Positions 18,143-27,512 are shown, numbered from the stretch's first letter. The stretch: DNA of 64,000 bases from Rhizobium oryziradicis (GCF_001939045.1 NZ_MKIM01000028.1:585132-649131); one strand, 5' to 3'. Made by a program: numbers and translations. The notes: a model not told the origin generated them from the letters alone.

Positions 18143-18167
18143 GGAACTTTCTTCTGCCTGCCGCATT
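18143..18167 (+). promoter_or_regulatory. EcfG-like general stress promoter before the entericidin gene
   Basis: GGAAC (18143-18147), a 16-base spacer and CATT (18164-18167) match the alphaproteobacterial EcfG consensus GGAAC-N16/17-CGTT with one mismatch in the -10 part. The expected start would lie about 45 bases before the ATG. Entericidin-type genes are often in the EcfG regulon. Confidence 0.45.
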
Positions 18168-18219
18168 ATATGGATGCAAAGCGCGTTACGCGCCACATGT
18201 CGCCACAGGGGTTTTCAAA

Positions 18220-18378
18220 ATGCACTCGAAAAAAATCTTCACAATTGCATCCATCGTCCTGATGACAGCAGCCCTGTCTTCATGCGGCAACACAATTCGC
18301 GGGATGGGTAAAGACGCCGCCAGCACCGTAAATGCCACCCAATCGGCTGGCCATTCGGTTGCGAAGGCCGCGCGCTAA
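18220..18378 (+). CDS. Entericidin A/B-family small lipoprotein
   Basis: The 52-residue product is a small membrane-anchored lipoprotein: Lys-rich start, hydrophobic core, and the lipobox 'LSSC' at the end of the signal. The mature part 'CGNTIRGMGKDAASTV' is the standard entericidin pattern (CxNTxxGxGxD). Entericidins form a bacteriolytic or envelope-stress lipoprotein pair; in alphaproteobacteria their function is not clear. ATG 18220 with AGGGG upstream was chosen over an open frame from 18130. Confidence 0.88.
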   Translation: MHSKKIFTIASIVLMTAALSSCGNTIRGMGKDAASTVNATQSAGHSVAKAAR

Positions 18379-18580
18379 ACAGCCGCAACGCGGTTGAGCA
18401 TGCCATCATTGGATCGCATGCTTGACCGAGATTATCCGCCCTTTCGGTGGTAATCGCTTGCTTCGCCGGGACCATGGCGCGAAACGCACCCGGCGACGAC
18501 ATTCAAATTATCAATTTTCAGGCTTCAACCAACACGCTGCCTTTTCGGTATTTTTTTTCAAAAATATTACCGCTACCCTC

Positions 18581-18611
18581 TTGAAGCTCTAGTCCCTAGA
18601 GATCCTATCTT
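18581..18611 (+). promoter_or_regulatory. MerR-family (ZntR/CadR-type) promoter-operator for the metal ATPase
   Basis: TTGAAG (-35, 18581-18586) and TATCTT (-10, 18606-18611) are spaced by 19 bases, the long spacing characteristic of MerR-family promoters. The spacer contains a dyad CTCTAG-TCC-CTAGAG. This is what a Zn/Cd/Pb-sensing MerR-type activator untwists. No merR-family gene lies within the window, so the regulator must be encoded elsewhere. Confidence 0.78.
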
Positions 18612-18638
18612 GCATCCATGTGATGAAAAGGATGGATT

Positions 18639-20879
18639 ATGGACAAGAGGATGGAACAAACCCGTTTTCGGGTGGAGGGCATGGATTGCGCCTCCTGCGC
18701 CGCAAAAATCGACAAAGCTGTTCGCCGCGTCAGTGGCGTGGAGGATGTGTCGGTTTCCGTTGCTGCCAGCACAATGACGGTGCGCCACAACCCTTCCCAT
18801 GATTTACCGCTGTCTGTGCAACAACAGGTCAAACAACTTGGCTACAGTGCATCTGTGTTGTCTGCCACCGAGCAACCGCATACGCATACGCATGTAGAGG
18901 CATCTTCTTGCTGCACTGGTGATCATGATCATCATGATCACGCGGAGCACCGACATGAGCACGCCGCTGACCATGCGCATGGTGCTCAAATCGATCTTCA
19001 CAGCCACAATCATGCGGCCACGACTGGGCCATGGTGGGCAAGCAGCAAAGCAAAATTGACATTCTATAGTCTTGCCGCACTGGCGCTGGCCTATGGCATT
19101 GGCCATATTTTGCCAGCTTATCAGGGTTGGATTTTCACGGCTGCATTGCTTGTTGGCCTCATCCCCATTGCAAGGCGCGCTTTTATGGCGGCGCGTTTCG
19201 GCACGATATTTTCCATTGAAATGCTGATGACCATTGCGGCCGTGGGCGCGGTGGTGATTGGCGCGCAAGAGGAGGCCGCAACCGTTGTTGTGCTGTTTCT
19301 GATTGGCGAATTGCTCGAAGGCATGGCCGCGACCAAGGCACGCGCCAGCATCCAATCTCTGGCATCGCTGGTGCCCAAGATCGCCTTGCTTGAAGACGGT
19401 GCATCAACGCGTGAAATACCGGCAGATGCGCTTGCTGTCGGCAATGTTATCATGGTGCGCCCCGGTGATCGCATTCCCGCCGATGGCATCATTCTTTCCG
19501 GCGAAAGCGCCATTGATGAAGCGCCGGTGACCGGCGAGAGCACACCGGTTCGCAAAGGGCCTGATGCCACGGTGTTTGCAGGCACGGTCAATGCCGACAG
19601 CGTGTTGCGCATCAGAGTCACTGCGGCAGCAACAGACAATACCATCGCCCGCATCATTCGGCTGGTGGAAGAGGCACAGGAAAGCAAGGCACCGACAGAA
19701 CGGTTTATTGATCGCTTTTCAACCTACTACACCCCAGGTGTGGTGTTGATTGCTGCGCTGGTTGCGGTCGCGCCACCACTTTTGGCCGGTGGTGACTGGG
19801 CAGAGTGGATATACAAGGGCCTTGCGATTTTGCTGATTGGCTGCCCTTGCGCCTTGGTCATTTCCACGCCAGCCGCCATTGCAGCATCACTTTCCGCGGG
19901 CGCGCGGCGCGGTCTGTTGCTCAAGGGCGGTGCTGTTCTGGAGCGCCTTGGTAAGATCAATACCGTTTGCTTTGATAAGACCGGAACGTTGACAGAAGGT
20001 AAGCCGGTGGTCACCGACGTTGTGGCTTTTTCGACGGATACAGCAAAGGTCTTGCGCCTTTCCGCAGCGCTGGAAGCAGGCTCAAATCATCCGCTGGCGA
20101 AGGCCATTCTTGACAAAGCAGCGCGTGAAGGCCTTTCGGTGTCGCAAGCCTCTGAGGCAAAAGCTGTGGGTGGCAAGGGCGTGCTTGGTACATTTGAGGG
20201 CATGAGCCTGTTTTTGGGCTCCCCCAATGCCGCAGAAGAGCAGGCCGGTCTGGATGACGGTCAAAGAAGTACGATTTCCAGATTGCATGCAGATGGCAAA
20301 ACCGTCTCTGTGCTGGTGATTGATGGCGTGGTGGCGGGCGCGCTTGCCATGCGCGATGAACCGAGAGAAGATGCGATTGCGGCGCTCAGGACGCTCCAGA
20401 ACATGGGTGTGGAAACCCTCATGCTGACGGGGGATAACAACCAAACGGCAAAAGCAATTGGTGCAGATCTTGGCATTGATGTACGGGCTGAATTGCTGCC
20501 GCAAGACAAGCAGCACATTGTTGCGCAATTGCAGGGCAGGGGCCGGATTGTTGCCAAGGTTGGCGATGGCATCAACGATGCCCCGGCCTTAGCCGCCGCT
20601 GATATTGGCATCGCCATGGGCGGCGGTACTGATGTGGCGCTGGAAACTGCTGACGCCGCCATTCTCCACGGACGCGTGTCGGATGTGCCAGAGATGATCC
20701 TGCTGTCCAAACGCACCATGCGTAACATTGGCCAGAACATCACGGTTGCACTTGGTTTGAAAGCCGTCTTTCTAGTCACAACGCTGCTCGGCATAACCGG
20801 TCTGTGGCCAGCCATTATGGCCGATACGGGCGCCACCGTGCTTGTGACGCTCAATGCGCTGAGATTGCTTCGTGCATAA
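18639..20879 (+). CDS. zntA: P1B-type Zn(II)/Cd(II)/Pb(II) efflux ATPase
   Basis: The 746-residue pump exports divalent soft metals. It has an N-terminal heavy-metal domain with 'GMDCASC' (Cys 17 and 20), a His/Asp-rich linker (about residues 82-128, many HDHH clusters), eight membrane helices with the transport motif CPC at 402-404, the phosphorylated Asp in DKTGT (Asp 446), 'SNHPLA' and the hinge 'GDGINDAPAL'. CPC with a His-rich N-terminus fits the Zn/Cd subgroup (P1B-2) and not Cu, which usually lacks such linkers. A MerR-type promoter lies immediately upstream. Confidence 0.93.
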   Translation: MDKRMEQTRFRVEGMDCASCAAKIDKAVRRVSGVEDVSVSVAASTMTVRHNPSHDLPLSVQQQVKQLGYSASVLSATEQPHTHTHVEASSCCTGDHDHHDHAEHRHEHAADHAHGAQIDLHSHNHAATTGPWWASSKAKLTFYSLAALALAYGIGHILPAYQGWIFTAALLVGLIPIARRAFMAARFGTIFSIEMLMTIAAVGAVVIGAQEEAATVVVLFLIGELLEGMAATKARASIQSLASLVPKIALLEDGASTREIPADALAVGNVIMVRPGDRIPADGIILSGESAIDEAPVTGESTPVRKGPDATVFAGTVNADSVLRIRVTAAATDNTIARIIRLVEEAQESKAPTERFIDRFSTYYTPGVVLIAALVAVAPPLLAGGDWAEWIYKGLAILLIGCPCALVISTPAAIAASLSAGARRGLLLKGGAVLERLGKINTVCFDKTGTLTEGKPVVTDVVAFSTDTAKVLRLSAALEAGSNHPLAKAILDKAAREGLSVSQASEAKAVGGKGVLGTFEGMSLFLGSPNAAEEQAGLDDGQRSTISRLHADGKTVSVLVIDGVVAGALAMRDEPREDAIAALRTLQNMGVETLMLTGDNNQTAKAIGADLGIDVRAELLPQDKQHIVAQLQGRGRIVAKVGDGINDAPALAAADIGIAMGGGTDVALETADAAILHGRVSDVPEMILLSKRTMRNIGQNITVALGLKAVFLVTTLLGITGLWPAIMADTGATVLVTLNALRLLRA

Positions 20880-20907
20880 AAAAAGCCGCCCGATGAGGCG
20901 GCTTTTC
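20880..20907. terminator. Bidirectional terminator between zntA and gluP
   Basis: AAAAGCCGCC and GGCGGCTTTT form a 10-bp perfect stem with a six-base loop between the convergent genes. A and T runs on both sides make it functional for both. Confidence 0.92.
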
Positions 20908-20920
20908 TTTGCATCTCAGA

Positions 20921-22210
20921 TCAAGCTTTTGGCTTGGAGCCGAGAACGCCATAATAGGCGATGTAGAGATAGCAAATAATTGGCATCAGGAAGGCCATGT
21001 GGATGCCGATCGTATCTGCAAGACCACCCTGCACCAGTGGCAAGAGCGCGCCGCCGACGATGGCGAGGCACAAAATGCCAGAACCTTGGCTGGTGTGGCG
21101 TCCAAGCCCTTTCAGCGCCAGGCTGAAAATGGTTGGGAACATGATGGAGTTGAAGAAGCCGATGGCAAGCACGCTCCACATCGCCACATGGCCGGTGGTC
21201 AGCACGGTAACCAGCAGCAAAATGGCGGCCACGGTCGCATTGGCTGTCAGTGTTTTGCCCGCATCCACATAACGCATCACCACAGAGCCGATGAAGCGGC
21301 CGACCATGGCACCACCCCAGAAGTAAGAAACGTAATGCGCCGCTGTTTGCTCTGGCATGCCCGCAATGGTCGGATCAGCCATGAAGTTGACAAGGAAGCT
21401 GCCAATGCTGACCTCGGCACCAACATACACAAAAATGCCTACGGCACCGAGCACAAGATGGCGATAGCTCCAGGCCGAGCCAGCAGCCTCACCGGTGTGG
21501 GCAACCTCTTCTTCTTCATCATCAACCACGGGCAGTTTCAGCGCTGCAAAAATGGCGGCGAGAACAAGAAAAGCGCCTGCCAGCAGCAGGTAAGGGAATT
21601 TGACAGCGCTAGCTTCCGCGATATGCAGCGCATCCAACTGCTCTGGTGTTGGGTTTGAAATCGCAGCCGTTGCCGATGACAAGATCAAAAACGCGCCAAA
21701 AATTGGCGCAACCGTTGTGCCAAGCGAGTTGAAAGCCTGCGTCAACGTCAAACGGCTGGAGGCGGTTTCAGGCTTGCCAAGCACCGTTACATAGGGGTTT
21801 GCGGCGACCTGAAGAATGGTAACGCCAGACGCCAGCACAAAAAGCGCGCCCAGAAACAGAGCGTAAACCCGGTAGCTTGCCGCCGGAATAAACAAGGCGC
21901 AGCCGATGGCCGAAATCAAAAGGCCAGTGACAATGCCCCATTTATAGCTGATGCGCTTGACCAAGGCACCAGCCGGCAAGGACACGATGAAGTAAGCCCC
22001 AAAGAAGCAAAGCTGAATCAGCATGGTCTGGGTATAATTGAGCTGAAACACATTCTTCAAATGCGGGATGAGAATGTCATTGAGGCAGGTGATAAAGCCC
22101 CAGAGGAAAAAGAGAGAGGTGAGGGCAACCAGCGGACCTGTATAGGAACGATCATGTCCGGCGGTGTCTAGATGCGCGCTGCTGCGCGCAGCGGTTTGAA
22201 TTCCTGCCAT
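20921..22210 (-). CDS. gluP: Glucose/galactose MFS transporter (FucP/GluP family)
   Basis: The 429-residue inner-membrane protein has twelve hydrophobic segments. It opens with '[21 protein letters not shown]', the hallmark of the fucose/glucose-galactose:H+ symporter family, with the acidic Asp in the first helix. A charged cytoplasmic loop '[10 protein letters not shown]' joins the two halves. Brucella and Agrobacterium homologues import glucose and galactose; the sugar here is inferred. The ATG at 22210 has only modest ribosome-site support. Confidence 0.88.
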   Translation of the reverse strand: MAGIQTAARSSAHLDTAGHDRSYTGPLVALTSLFFLWGFITCLNDILIPHLKNVFQLNYTQTMLIQLCFFGAYFIVSLPAGALVKRISYKWGIVTGLLISAIGCALFIPAASYRVYALFLGALFVLASGVTILQVAANPYVTVLGKPETASSRLTLTQAFNSLGTTVAPIFGAFLILSSATAAISNPTPEQLDALHIAEASAVKFPYLLLAGAFLVLAAIFAALKLPVVDDEEEEVAHTGEAAGSAWSYRHLVLGAVGIFVYVGAEVSIGSFLVNFMADPTIAGMPEQTAAHYVSYFWGGAMVGRFIGSVVMRYVDAGKTLTANATVAAILLLVTVLTTGHVAMWSVLAIGFFNSIMFPTIFSLALKGLGRHTSQGSGILCLAIVGGALLPLVQGGLADTIGIHMAFLMPIICYLYIAYYGVLGSKPKA

Positions 22211-22600
22211 TTTCGTATCTTTTTTCTTTATGCTGCGCCACAGCCAGGCTGCAACAGCGTGATGAATGTGCTGGCGTGCGCTCGAGCCATGCTTGGTATC
22301 AAAGGTTCACAAGCTCAGAGCGCAGTGCCAAAACGGTATAACGTGGCTTATCGAAACCAGTTCCACGCAGGATGTCGATTTCGGCCACAGGTGTTGTTCG
22401 CCGCCAAGCCACTTGGGAGGAAAGCCTTGGCGCGCCTATTGGCCCTAGCTCTTTATCATCCGCTGCTCAAGCATTTGGTGAGCAGAAGGTTGTTTATGAG
22501 CGCTTGTGCCATGGTTTTGACGGATCTTTCGCTTCAAATATTGTTGATTGTGAAACAAAACACCCGACGTATGCATCATGCATGCGTCGGGTGGGGCGTT
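22211..22600. other. Intergenic region between gluP and the beta-lactamase
   Basis: This 390-base stretch is a divergent promoter region. An open frame runs through it in the frame of the beta-lactamase, but it lacks a ribosome site and family-like features. The only clear structure is the 33-base palindrome at its right end. Confidence 0.5.
22561..22593. repeat. 33-base near-perfect palindrome just before the beta-lactamase start
   Basis: Left arm 22561-22576 and right arm 22578-22593 are complementary at all 16 positions, with one G-T wobble, around a single C. Core arms are CACCCGACG and CGTCGGGTG. On the minus strand TTTTGTTTC follows, so it could terminate leftward transcription; on the plus strand no T run follows and it would sit in the mRNA leader or act as an operator. 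Confidence 0.7.
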
Positions 22601-23434
22601 ATGGAAAAAATCATGATGAAAAACGCAACACTCGTCGCAATAGGTTTGGCTACCCTCACAGCATCTGCATCAATGGCGCAGGCGAAAAATCTCTGCACAT
22701 TGATCATGGATAGCGCAACATCAACGCAACTATTTATGCAAGGCGATTGCAACAGCCGCGTGACACCGGCCTCAACTTTTAAAATTGCCTTGGCAGCCAT
22801 TGGCTATGATGCTGGTATTTTGAAGGATGCCCACACCCCCACACTCGCTTTTCAGCCCGGCTATGCGGATTGGGGAGGCCAAAACTGGAAACAGCCAACG
22901 GATCCGACACGCTGGCTGAAATATTCCGTCGTGTGGTATTCACAACAGATCACGCACCAACTTGGTGCCGCAAAGTTTGCCAGCGAGGTAAAGCGGATCG
23001 ATTATGGCAATGCTGATGTGTCTGGTGATCCTGGCAAAGACAACGGGCTTGAACGCGCCTGGATAGCCTCGTCACTTAAAATTTCGCCACGTGAGCAGGC
23101 TAATTTTTTGATCAGACTGCTGAATTCCAAATTGCCACTATCGAAATCGGCAATGGAAAAAACCATCGCCATTGTGGAGACACAGGATAAAAAGCCAGAC
23201 GGCTGGACTATTCAGGGAAAGACCGGCATGGCTTACCCAAGAGGTGCAGACGGCTCGTTTGATTATGCCAGACCTTGGGGCTGGTATGTTGGCTGGGGCG
23301 AAAAAGACGGTCGTCGGATTGTGTTGGTTCGACTGATCAAAGACGAAAAACGTGAAAAAATATCCGCAGGAATTCGTGCACGCGATTCCCTCCTCCAGGA
23401 CCTGCCAGCACTTTTAAAACAGCAATCGAATTAA
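22601..23434 (+). CDS. Class D (OXA-like) beta-lactamase
   Basis: The 277-residue product has a signal peptide ending near SMAQA. All class D motifs are present: the nucleophile tetrad STFK (Ser about 58, Lys about 61; the Lys would be carboxylated), SVV (class D S-x-V), 'YGN' in 'IDYGNAD', 'KTG' in 'QGKTGMAY' and the 'WYVGWGE' strand. It is expected to hydrolyse penicillins in the periplasm. I used ATG 22601 with GGGG upstream; ATG 22613 or 22616 are equally possible. No regulator or mobile sequence is adjacent, so it looks like a resident chromosomal gene. Confidence 0.9.
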   Translation: MEKIMMKNATLVAIGLATLTASASMAQAKNLCTLIMDSATSTQLFMQGDCNSRVTPASTFKIALAAIGYDAGILKDAHTPTLAFQPGYADWGGQNWKQPTDPTRWLKYSVVWYSQQITHQLGAAKFASEVKRIDYGNADVSGDPGKDNGLERAWIASSLKISPREQANFLIRLLNSKLPLSKSAMEKTIAIVETQDKKPDGWTIQGKTGMAYPRGADGSFDYARPWGWYVGWGEKDGRRIVLVRLIKDEKREKISAGIRARDSLLQDLPALLKQQSN

Positions 23435-23447
23435 GGGCCGGTTTGGC

Positions 23448-24545
23448 TCAAACAGCCGTGCTGCCGAGCCTTTCATCCAGCTCGGCGGCAAGGGTCTTTG
23501 CATTGCGCCCGACAATCATGCTTTGATGGTTGCCAGCGCAGCAAACCCACTCGGCATGGGGAAGATAAGGTGTCCAGATGGTGCGGGCGTCACAATCAAT
23601 GGGTGAGCCGCCTTTGGAATAAAAAAACACAACATCATCATCGAAGGGCATTGGTCGATAAAGCCCTTTCATCTGAATAATCTGCCGGGCGGAGTTGACG
23701 TAAACAGGCGTGTGCCCGCCCGCCCATTGCGGTGCAAATGTGGGATAATCAGCATGTCTGGGATTTCGAAAGCGAAACATCAGCTGATGCCCGCGCCGTG
23801 GCGGGCTTTGCCCCGCCACGTGATCTGAAGCAGAAGAGGATGGCGCGGGCTTTGGTCGATGCTTTGGGCGCAATCTGCTCTTTAGCTGGCGAAAGACGAT
23901 GCGCCGCATCAAGCCTGCCCAATCGCGCCACCGCCAGCTGTGATCATTTTGCGGCGAATCAAGCATTGCCAAAAAGGCAACATCGCGCCCCTCCGCTTTC
24001 AAGCGGCGCGCAAGCTCCAGCGCCTGGACGCCGCCAAAAGAATAACCCAGCAGGCGGTACGGTCCGCGTGGATCAATCGTGGTGATGGCCGCAAGTGACA
24101 CCTCGACTTCCTGCGCGATTGTCGGCGGATTATCGCGCTCAACATCAAAATCTTTGTGTCTTATCCCATAGATGGTGCCATCATAACGAATGGCATTGAT
24201 CAACTCCTGCATTTCAAGAAAAAAACTCACGCCGCCCGCATAGATAAAAAGGGGTCTGCTTGCGTCGCCTTCACGCAAGGTGATGATTTTGCGATCATCA
24301 ATCACATCGCCTCTGCTGATAGCATTGACAATGGCGCGCACGCTGCGGCAGCGATAGAAAATATTCACGTCGAGTTCAATGCCGGCGCCAATCCAGAATG
24401 CCTTGATGATTTTCAAGGCGCGATTCGCATTCAATCCCTTCTGAATCAGATCGTCATCGGACGAAATCGGGCGACGCATCGCTTGCTGGCAAATCGCATT
24501 CAACGTCTCGATCATGGTCGGTTTGAACTCACCCTCTTGTGCCAT
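23448..24545 (-). CDS. Carrier-domain-like plus thioesterase didomain protein
   Basis: The protein of about 365 residues has an N-terminal carrier-like helical region (residues 11-75) and a C-terminal alpha/beta-hydrolase thioesterase. The thioesterase shows 'GYSFGGVQALELA' (nucleophile Ser), 'AMLDSP' (acid) and 'AGNHQSM' (His), as in type I thioesterases of peptide and polyketide synthases. In the carrier region the attachment site, normally D-S-L, reads 'GLNANRAL', so the phosphopantetheine Ser is an Ala. No synthase modules are nearby. I would not guess its substrate. The start is uncertain (24593, 24545 or 24515). Confidence 0.7.
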   Translation of the reverse strand: MAQEGEFKPTMIETLNAICQQAMRRPISSDDDLIQKGLNANRALKIIKAFWIGAGIELDVNIFYRCRSVRAIVNAISRGDVIDDRKIITLREGDASRPLFIYAGGVSFFLEMQELINAIRYDGTIYGIRHKDFDVERDNPPTIAQEVEVSLAAITTIDPRGPYRLLGYSFGGVQALELARRLKAEGRDVAFLAMLDSPQNDHSWRWRDWAGLMRRIVFRQLKSRLRPKHRPKPAPSSSASDHVAGQSPPRRGHQLMFRFRNPRHADYPTFAPQWAGGHTPVYVNSARQIIQMKGLYRPMPFDDDVVFFYSKGGSPIDCDARTIWTPYLPHAEWVCCAGNHQSMIVGRNAKTLAAELDERLGSTAV

Positions 24546-24769
24546 TTCACTGCGACACGCATTACAGCGTCGTGCGCCATATATGGCGCACAAAGGCTCA
24601 AAGTAACACTTTACATCTACTGCGTAATTTTCATCTTCAATCGATTCCGATTTTAGGAATTATGCAGTAGTTTATGGACCAATAATTGACAAATCCATAC
24701 CAGCCGCCAAGGCGCGCGCTCGTAAGGCTGCCTCAAGCCAACAACCATTTTGCAAGAGAAAGAGGTGTT

Positions 24770-24855
24770 TGGTGCGGACGACGGGGGTCGAACCCGTACA
24801 GCCTAAGGCCGAGGGATTTTAAGTCCCTTGCGTCTACCAGTTTCGCCACGTCCGC
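24770..24855 (-). tRNA. tRNA-Leu (anticodon TAA)
   Basis: On the minus strand the acceptor GCGGACG/CGTCCGC, D-loop with ACTGGTAGACGC, anticodon stem GGGA/TCCC around CTTAAAA (anticodon TAA), a long variable arm (CGGCCTTAGGCTG) and T-arm ACGGG-TTCGACC-CCCGT are visible, with encoded CCA. The class II variable arm and 86-nt length are typical of tRNA-Leu. Confidence 0.97.
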
Positions 24856-25067
24856 ATATTTGCGTTTTCAACGACTTGGGTTGGAAATGCAAGAGGTTGT
24901 TTTGCACAAATTCCGCAGTGCTGAGCGAAATCCAGAACTTCTGCCACAGATTGGTAGGAGGAATATATCTGGGCAAGGCGCGATTGTGTGATGAAACCCG
25001 CCTTGAATTGCCGTCCGCAACGCTACACATTGACAGTATATTTATTCAGGTCAGAAAGCCATATCCC

Positions 25068-25835
25068 ATGCCTCAATCCACCCACGTTTCCGCCGCCATG
25101 CTTGCCATTGGTGATGAACTGCTTTCTGGCCGCACCAAAGACAAAAATATTGGCCATCTGGCCGATGTGCTGACGCTGGCGGGTATTGATCTCAAAGAAG
25201 TGCGCATTGTTGCCGATGAGGAAGACGCCATTGTGGAGGCGCTGAATGCACTGCGCAGCCGTTACACCTATGTGTTTACCTCAGGCGGGATTGGCCCAAC
25301 GCACGACGACATCACCGCAGATGCCGTGTCCAAGGCTTTCGGTCTGCCGTGTGAGCATGATGAAAAGGCCATGCAGATCATGGCGGAGATGTATGCAAGG
25401 CGTGGTCTTGAGTTTACCACGGCCCGTCAGCGCATGGCCCGCATGCCGCAAGGGGCGGAGCATATTCCCAACGCCGTTTCTACCGCGCCTGGCTTCAAAG
25501 TGGAGAATGTTTACGTGATGGCCGGTGTGCCGCAGGTGTTTCAAGCCATGCTGGAGGAGGTCACGAAAACGCTGAAAGGCGGCATCAAAGTGCTGTCACG
25601 GGCCATTGCATGCCCTTATGGCGAAGGAGAGATTGGCACCGATCTCGCTGCCGTTCAAAAGGCTCATCCGGAAACCAGCATCGGCTCTTATCCGCGCTAT
25701 GATGGCTCCAAAGGGTTTCACACAGAGCTTGTGGTGCGCGGCCGCTCGGAAGAGGTGTTGAATGCTGCCGTTTTGGCTGTCGAGGAGATGATTGCTTCCA
25801 TCAAAGCGTCCAAAACAGTCACGCTCGAAGCGTGA
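25068..25835 (+). CDS. CinA-like molybdopterin-binding domain protein
   Basis: The 255-residue protein is a stand-alone MoCF-biosynthesis/CinA N-terminal domain: 'MLAIGDELLSGRTKDKN' at residues 11-27 and 'FTSGGIGPTHDDITADAVSKAF' in two parts are diagnostic. The C-terminal deamidase domain of full CinA is absent, as in many Rhizobiales copies where the two are separate. Related proteins act as ADP-ribose pyrophosphatases in pyridine nucleotide recycling. ATG 25068 was chosen because the sequence before it, from 24828, contains the tRNA flank. The Usp gene follows after 89 bases and may be co-transcribed. Confidence 0.85.
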   Translation: MPQSTHVSAAMLAIGDELLSGRTKDKNIGHLADVLTLAGIDLKEVRIVADEEDAIVEALNALRSRYTYVFTSGGIGPTHDDITADAVSKAFGLPCEHDEKAMQIMAEMYARRGLEFTTARQRMARMPQGAEHIPNAVSTAPGFKVENVYVMAGVPQVFQAMLEEVTKTLKGGIKVLSRAIACPYGEGEIGTDLAAVQKAHPETSIGSYPRYDGSKGFHTELVVRGRSEEVLNAAVLAVEEMIASIKASKTVTLEA

Positions 25836-25924
25836 ACGCTGCTGGAGGTTGACCGAAATCAAGGAACAGCATGGGTTTCGGCGCATTGTTGTTTCGATTG
25901 ATAAATACCGTCAGGGAGATGAAC

Positions 25925-26764
25925 ATGGGCTACAAGACAATTCTCAGCATTCTGGATACCCAGAAGACGGCACAACAAGTGACCGATTTTTCGATTGCTC
26001 TTGCCGAACAGTATGGCTCGCACGTTATCGGTCTCCATTGCGAAGCGGTCGCGGGTATACCGATGATGGCCCCCATGGAAATGCCCGATCCGGTTGCGGT
26101 TCAAGCCATGCAGGATCTTGCGGAAAAGGAAACGGCAAAAATTGCCGAGATATTCTCCCATGCCAGCCAGCGTGAAGGTATTTCATCTGAATGGCGCAGC
26201 ATTGCAACCTCGGTTGGTTCAACCGATTTTCTGATTGATAGTGGCCGTTGCGCCGATTTGCTGGTGGTGGCCCAAGGCGATAGTGGCGCTCTTTCGGAAG
26301 GGCGCAGCGAAATGGAAGCTGCGCTGTTTGAAAGCGGACGCCCGGTTCTGCTGGTGCCCTATATTTTGAAGACACCAAAGCCGATCAAGCGTGTTTTGAT
26401 TGCATGGAATGGCTCGCGAGAAGCCTCGCGGGCAACGTTTGATGCCTTGCCATTTTTGAAACAGGCCGAAGCTGTCGAAGTCTTTTCGGTGGTGGAAGAC
26501 CACAACGAAAAAACCTCGAAGATCATCACGGCTGCCGAAATTGCCACCACGCTTGCACGCCATGGTGTGAACATCACCGTCACGCAGGAAGAAAAGGGCG
26601 AGCTTGCCGCCGCCGCGCACATCGAAAACCGGCTGTCGGATGCAGGAATCGATCTTCTCGTGATGGGCGCTTACTCACACAAACGGTGGTGGGAAGTGTT
26701 GTTTGGCGGCGTGACCCGGACCGTGCTGGATTCGATGACGGCGTTGACGCTTCTTTCGCGTTAA
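25925..26764 (+). CDS. Tandem universal stress protein
   Basis: The 279-residue cytosolic protein is composed of two UspA-like domains. The first starts 'MGYKTILSILDT'; the second, near residue 155, starts 'PIKRVLIAWNGSREASRA' and ends with 'DLLVMGAYSHKRWWEVLFGGVTRTVL', which carries the ATP-binding G-x2-G-x9-G-type pattern. ATG 25925 has GGGAG at nine bases. Tandem Usp proteins of this kind respond to stress and starvation, with nucleotide binding in one half. Confidence 0.88.
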   Translation: MGYKTILSILDTQKTAQQVTDFSIALAEQYGSHVIGLHCEAVAGIPMMAPMEMPDPVAVQAMQDLAEKETAKIAEIFSHASQREGISSEWRSIATSVGSTDFLIDSGRCADLLVVAQGDSGALSEGRSEMEAALFESGRPVLLVPYILKTPKPIKRVLIAWNGSREASRATFDALPFLKQAEAVEVFSVVEDHNEKTSKIITAAEIATTLARHGVNITVTQEEKGELAAAAHIENRLSDAGIDLLVMGAYSHKRWWEVLFGGVTRTVLDSMTALTLLSR

Positions 26765-26998
26765 GCACTCAAGGCTTTGCTCTTGCACTGCTGCGCAAAA
26801 AAACGCTAATAGCAACGGCCAAAGACTGGGTTGCCCTTGCGGGTATCAGATCACGTGGTCGTTGCTACGGGATCGCTTTTTGGCTTTCCCCTGAGCTGCG
26901 TGGATTTCAATTGACCCACACCGGCATAAGGGTTTGTTCTCGAGGCTTCGCAAGGACGCTTTGTCGTCATCGTTTTTTGCTGTTTGCGGAGCCAAAGC

Positions 26999-27496
26999 AT
27001 GTCTCTTCCCGATAAAGCCTTTCCTGTTTCATGGGATCAATTTCACCGCGATGCGCGCGCGCTGGCATGGCGTCTGGCCGGTCTTGGCCAGGATTTTCGC
27101 GCCATTGTCTGCATCACCCGCGGTGGTCTGGTTCCGGCGGCCATCATCTCGCGTGAGCTGAACATTCGGCTGATTGAAACCGTCTGCGTTGCCTCTTATC
27201 ACGACTATGTCAATCAAGGCGATTTCCAACTGCTGAAAGGCATTACGCCTGAGCTGATGGTAGACGGCGGGCAGGGGGTTCTGGTTCTCGACGATTTGAC
27301 CGATACGGGCAAAACCGCATTGGAAGTGCGCAGCCTGATGCCAAAAGCCCATTTTGCCTGTGTCTATGCCAAGCCCAAAGGTGTTCCCACCGTGGATACA
27401 TTTGTGACGGAAGTGAGCCAGGACACCTGGATTTATTTCCCATGGGATATGGGCTTTACCTATCAAGAGCCAATCGCCAAGGGCTCCAAGGGCTAA
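26999..27496 (+). CDS. gpt: Xanthine(-guanine) phosphoribosyltransferase
   Basis: Gpt salvages xanthine and guanine to nucleotides with PRPP. The 165-residue product has '[16 protein letters not shown]' (PPi loop) and the PRPP motif '[14 protein letters not shown]' at about residues 95-108, followed by 'YAKPKG' and the aromatic stack '[10 protein letters not shown]'. ATG 26999 has GGAG eleven bases upstream. In this context it could act on purines supplied by the BMP importer 13 kb away, but there is no operon link. A strong terminator follows. Confidence 0.92.
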   Translation: MSLPDKAFPVSWDQFHRDARALAWRLAGLGQDFRAIVCITRGGLVPAAIISRELNIRLIETVCVASYHDYVNQGDFQLLKGITPELMVDGGQGVLVLDDLTDTGKTALEVRSLMPKAHFACVYAKPKGVPTVDTFVTEVSQDTWIYFPWDMGFTYQEPIAKGSKG

Positions 27497-27512
27497 AACG
27501 CTTCACACAATT

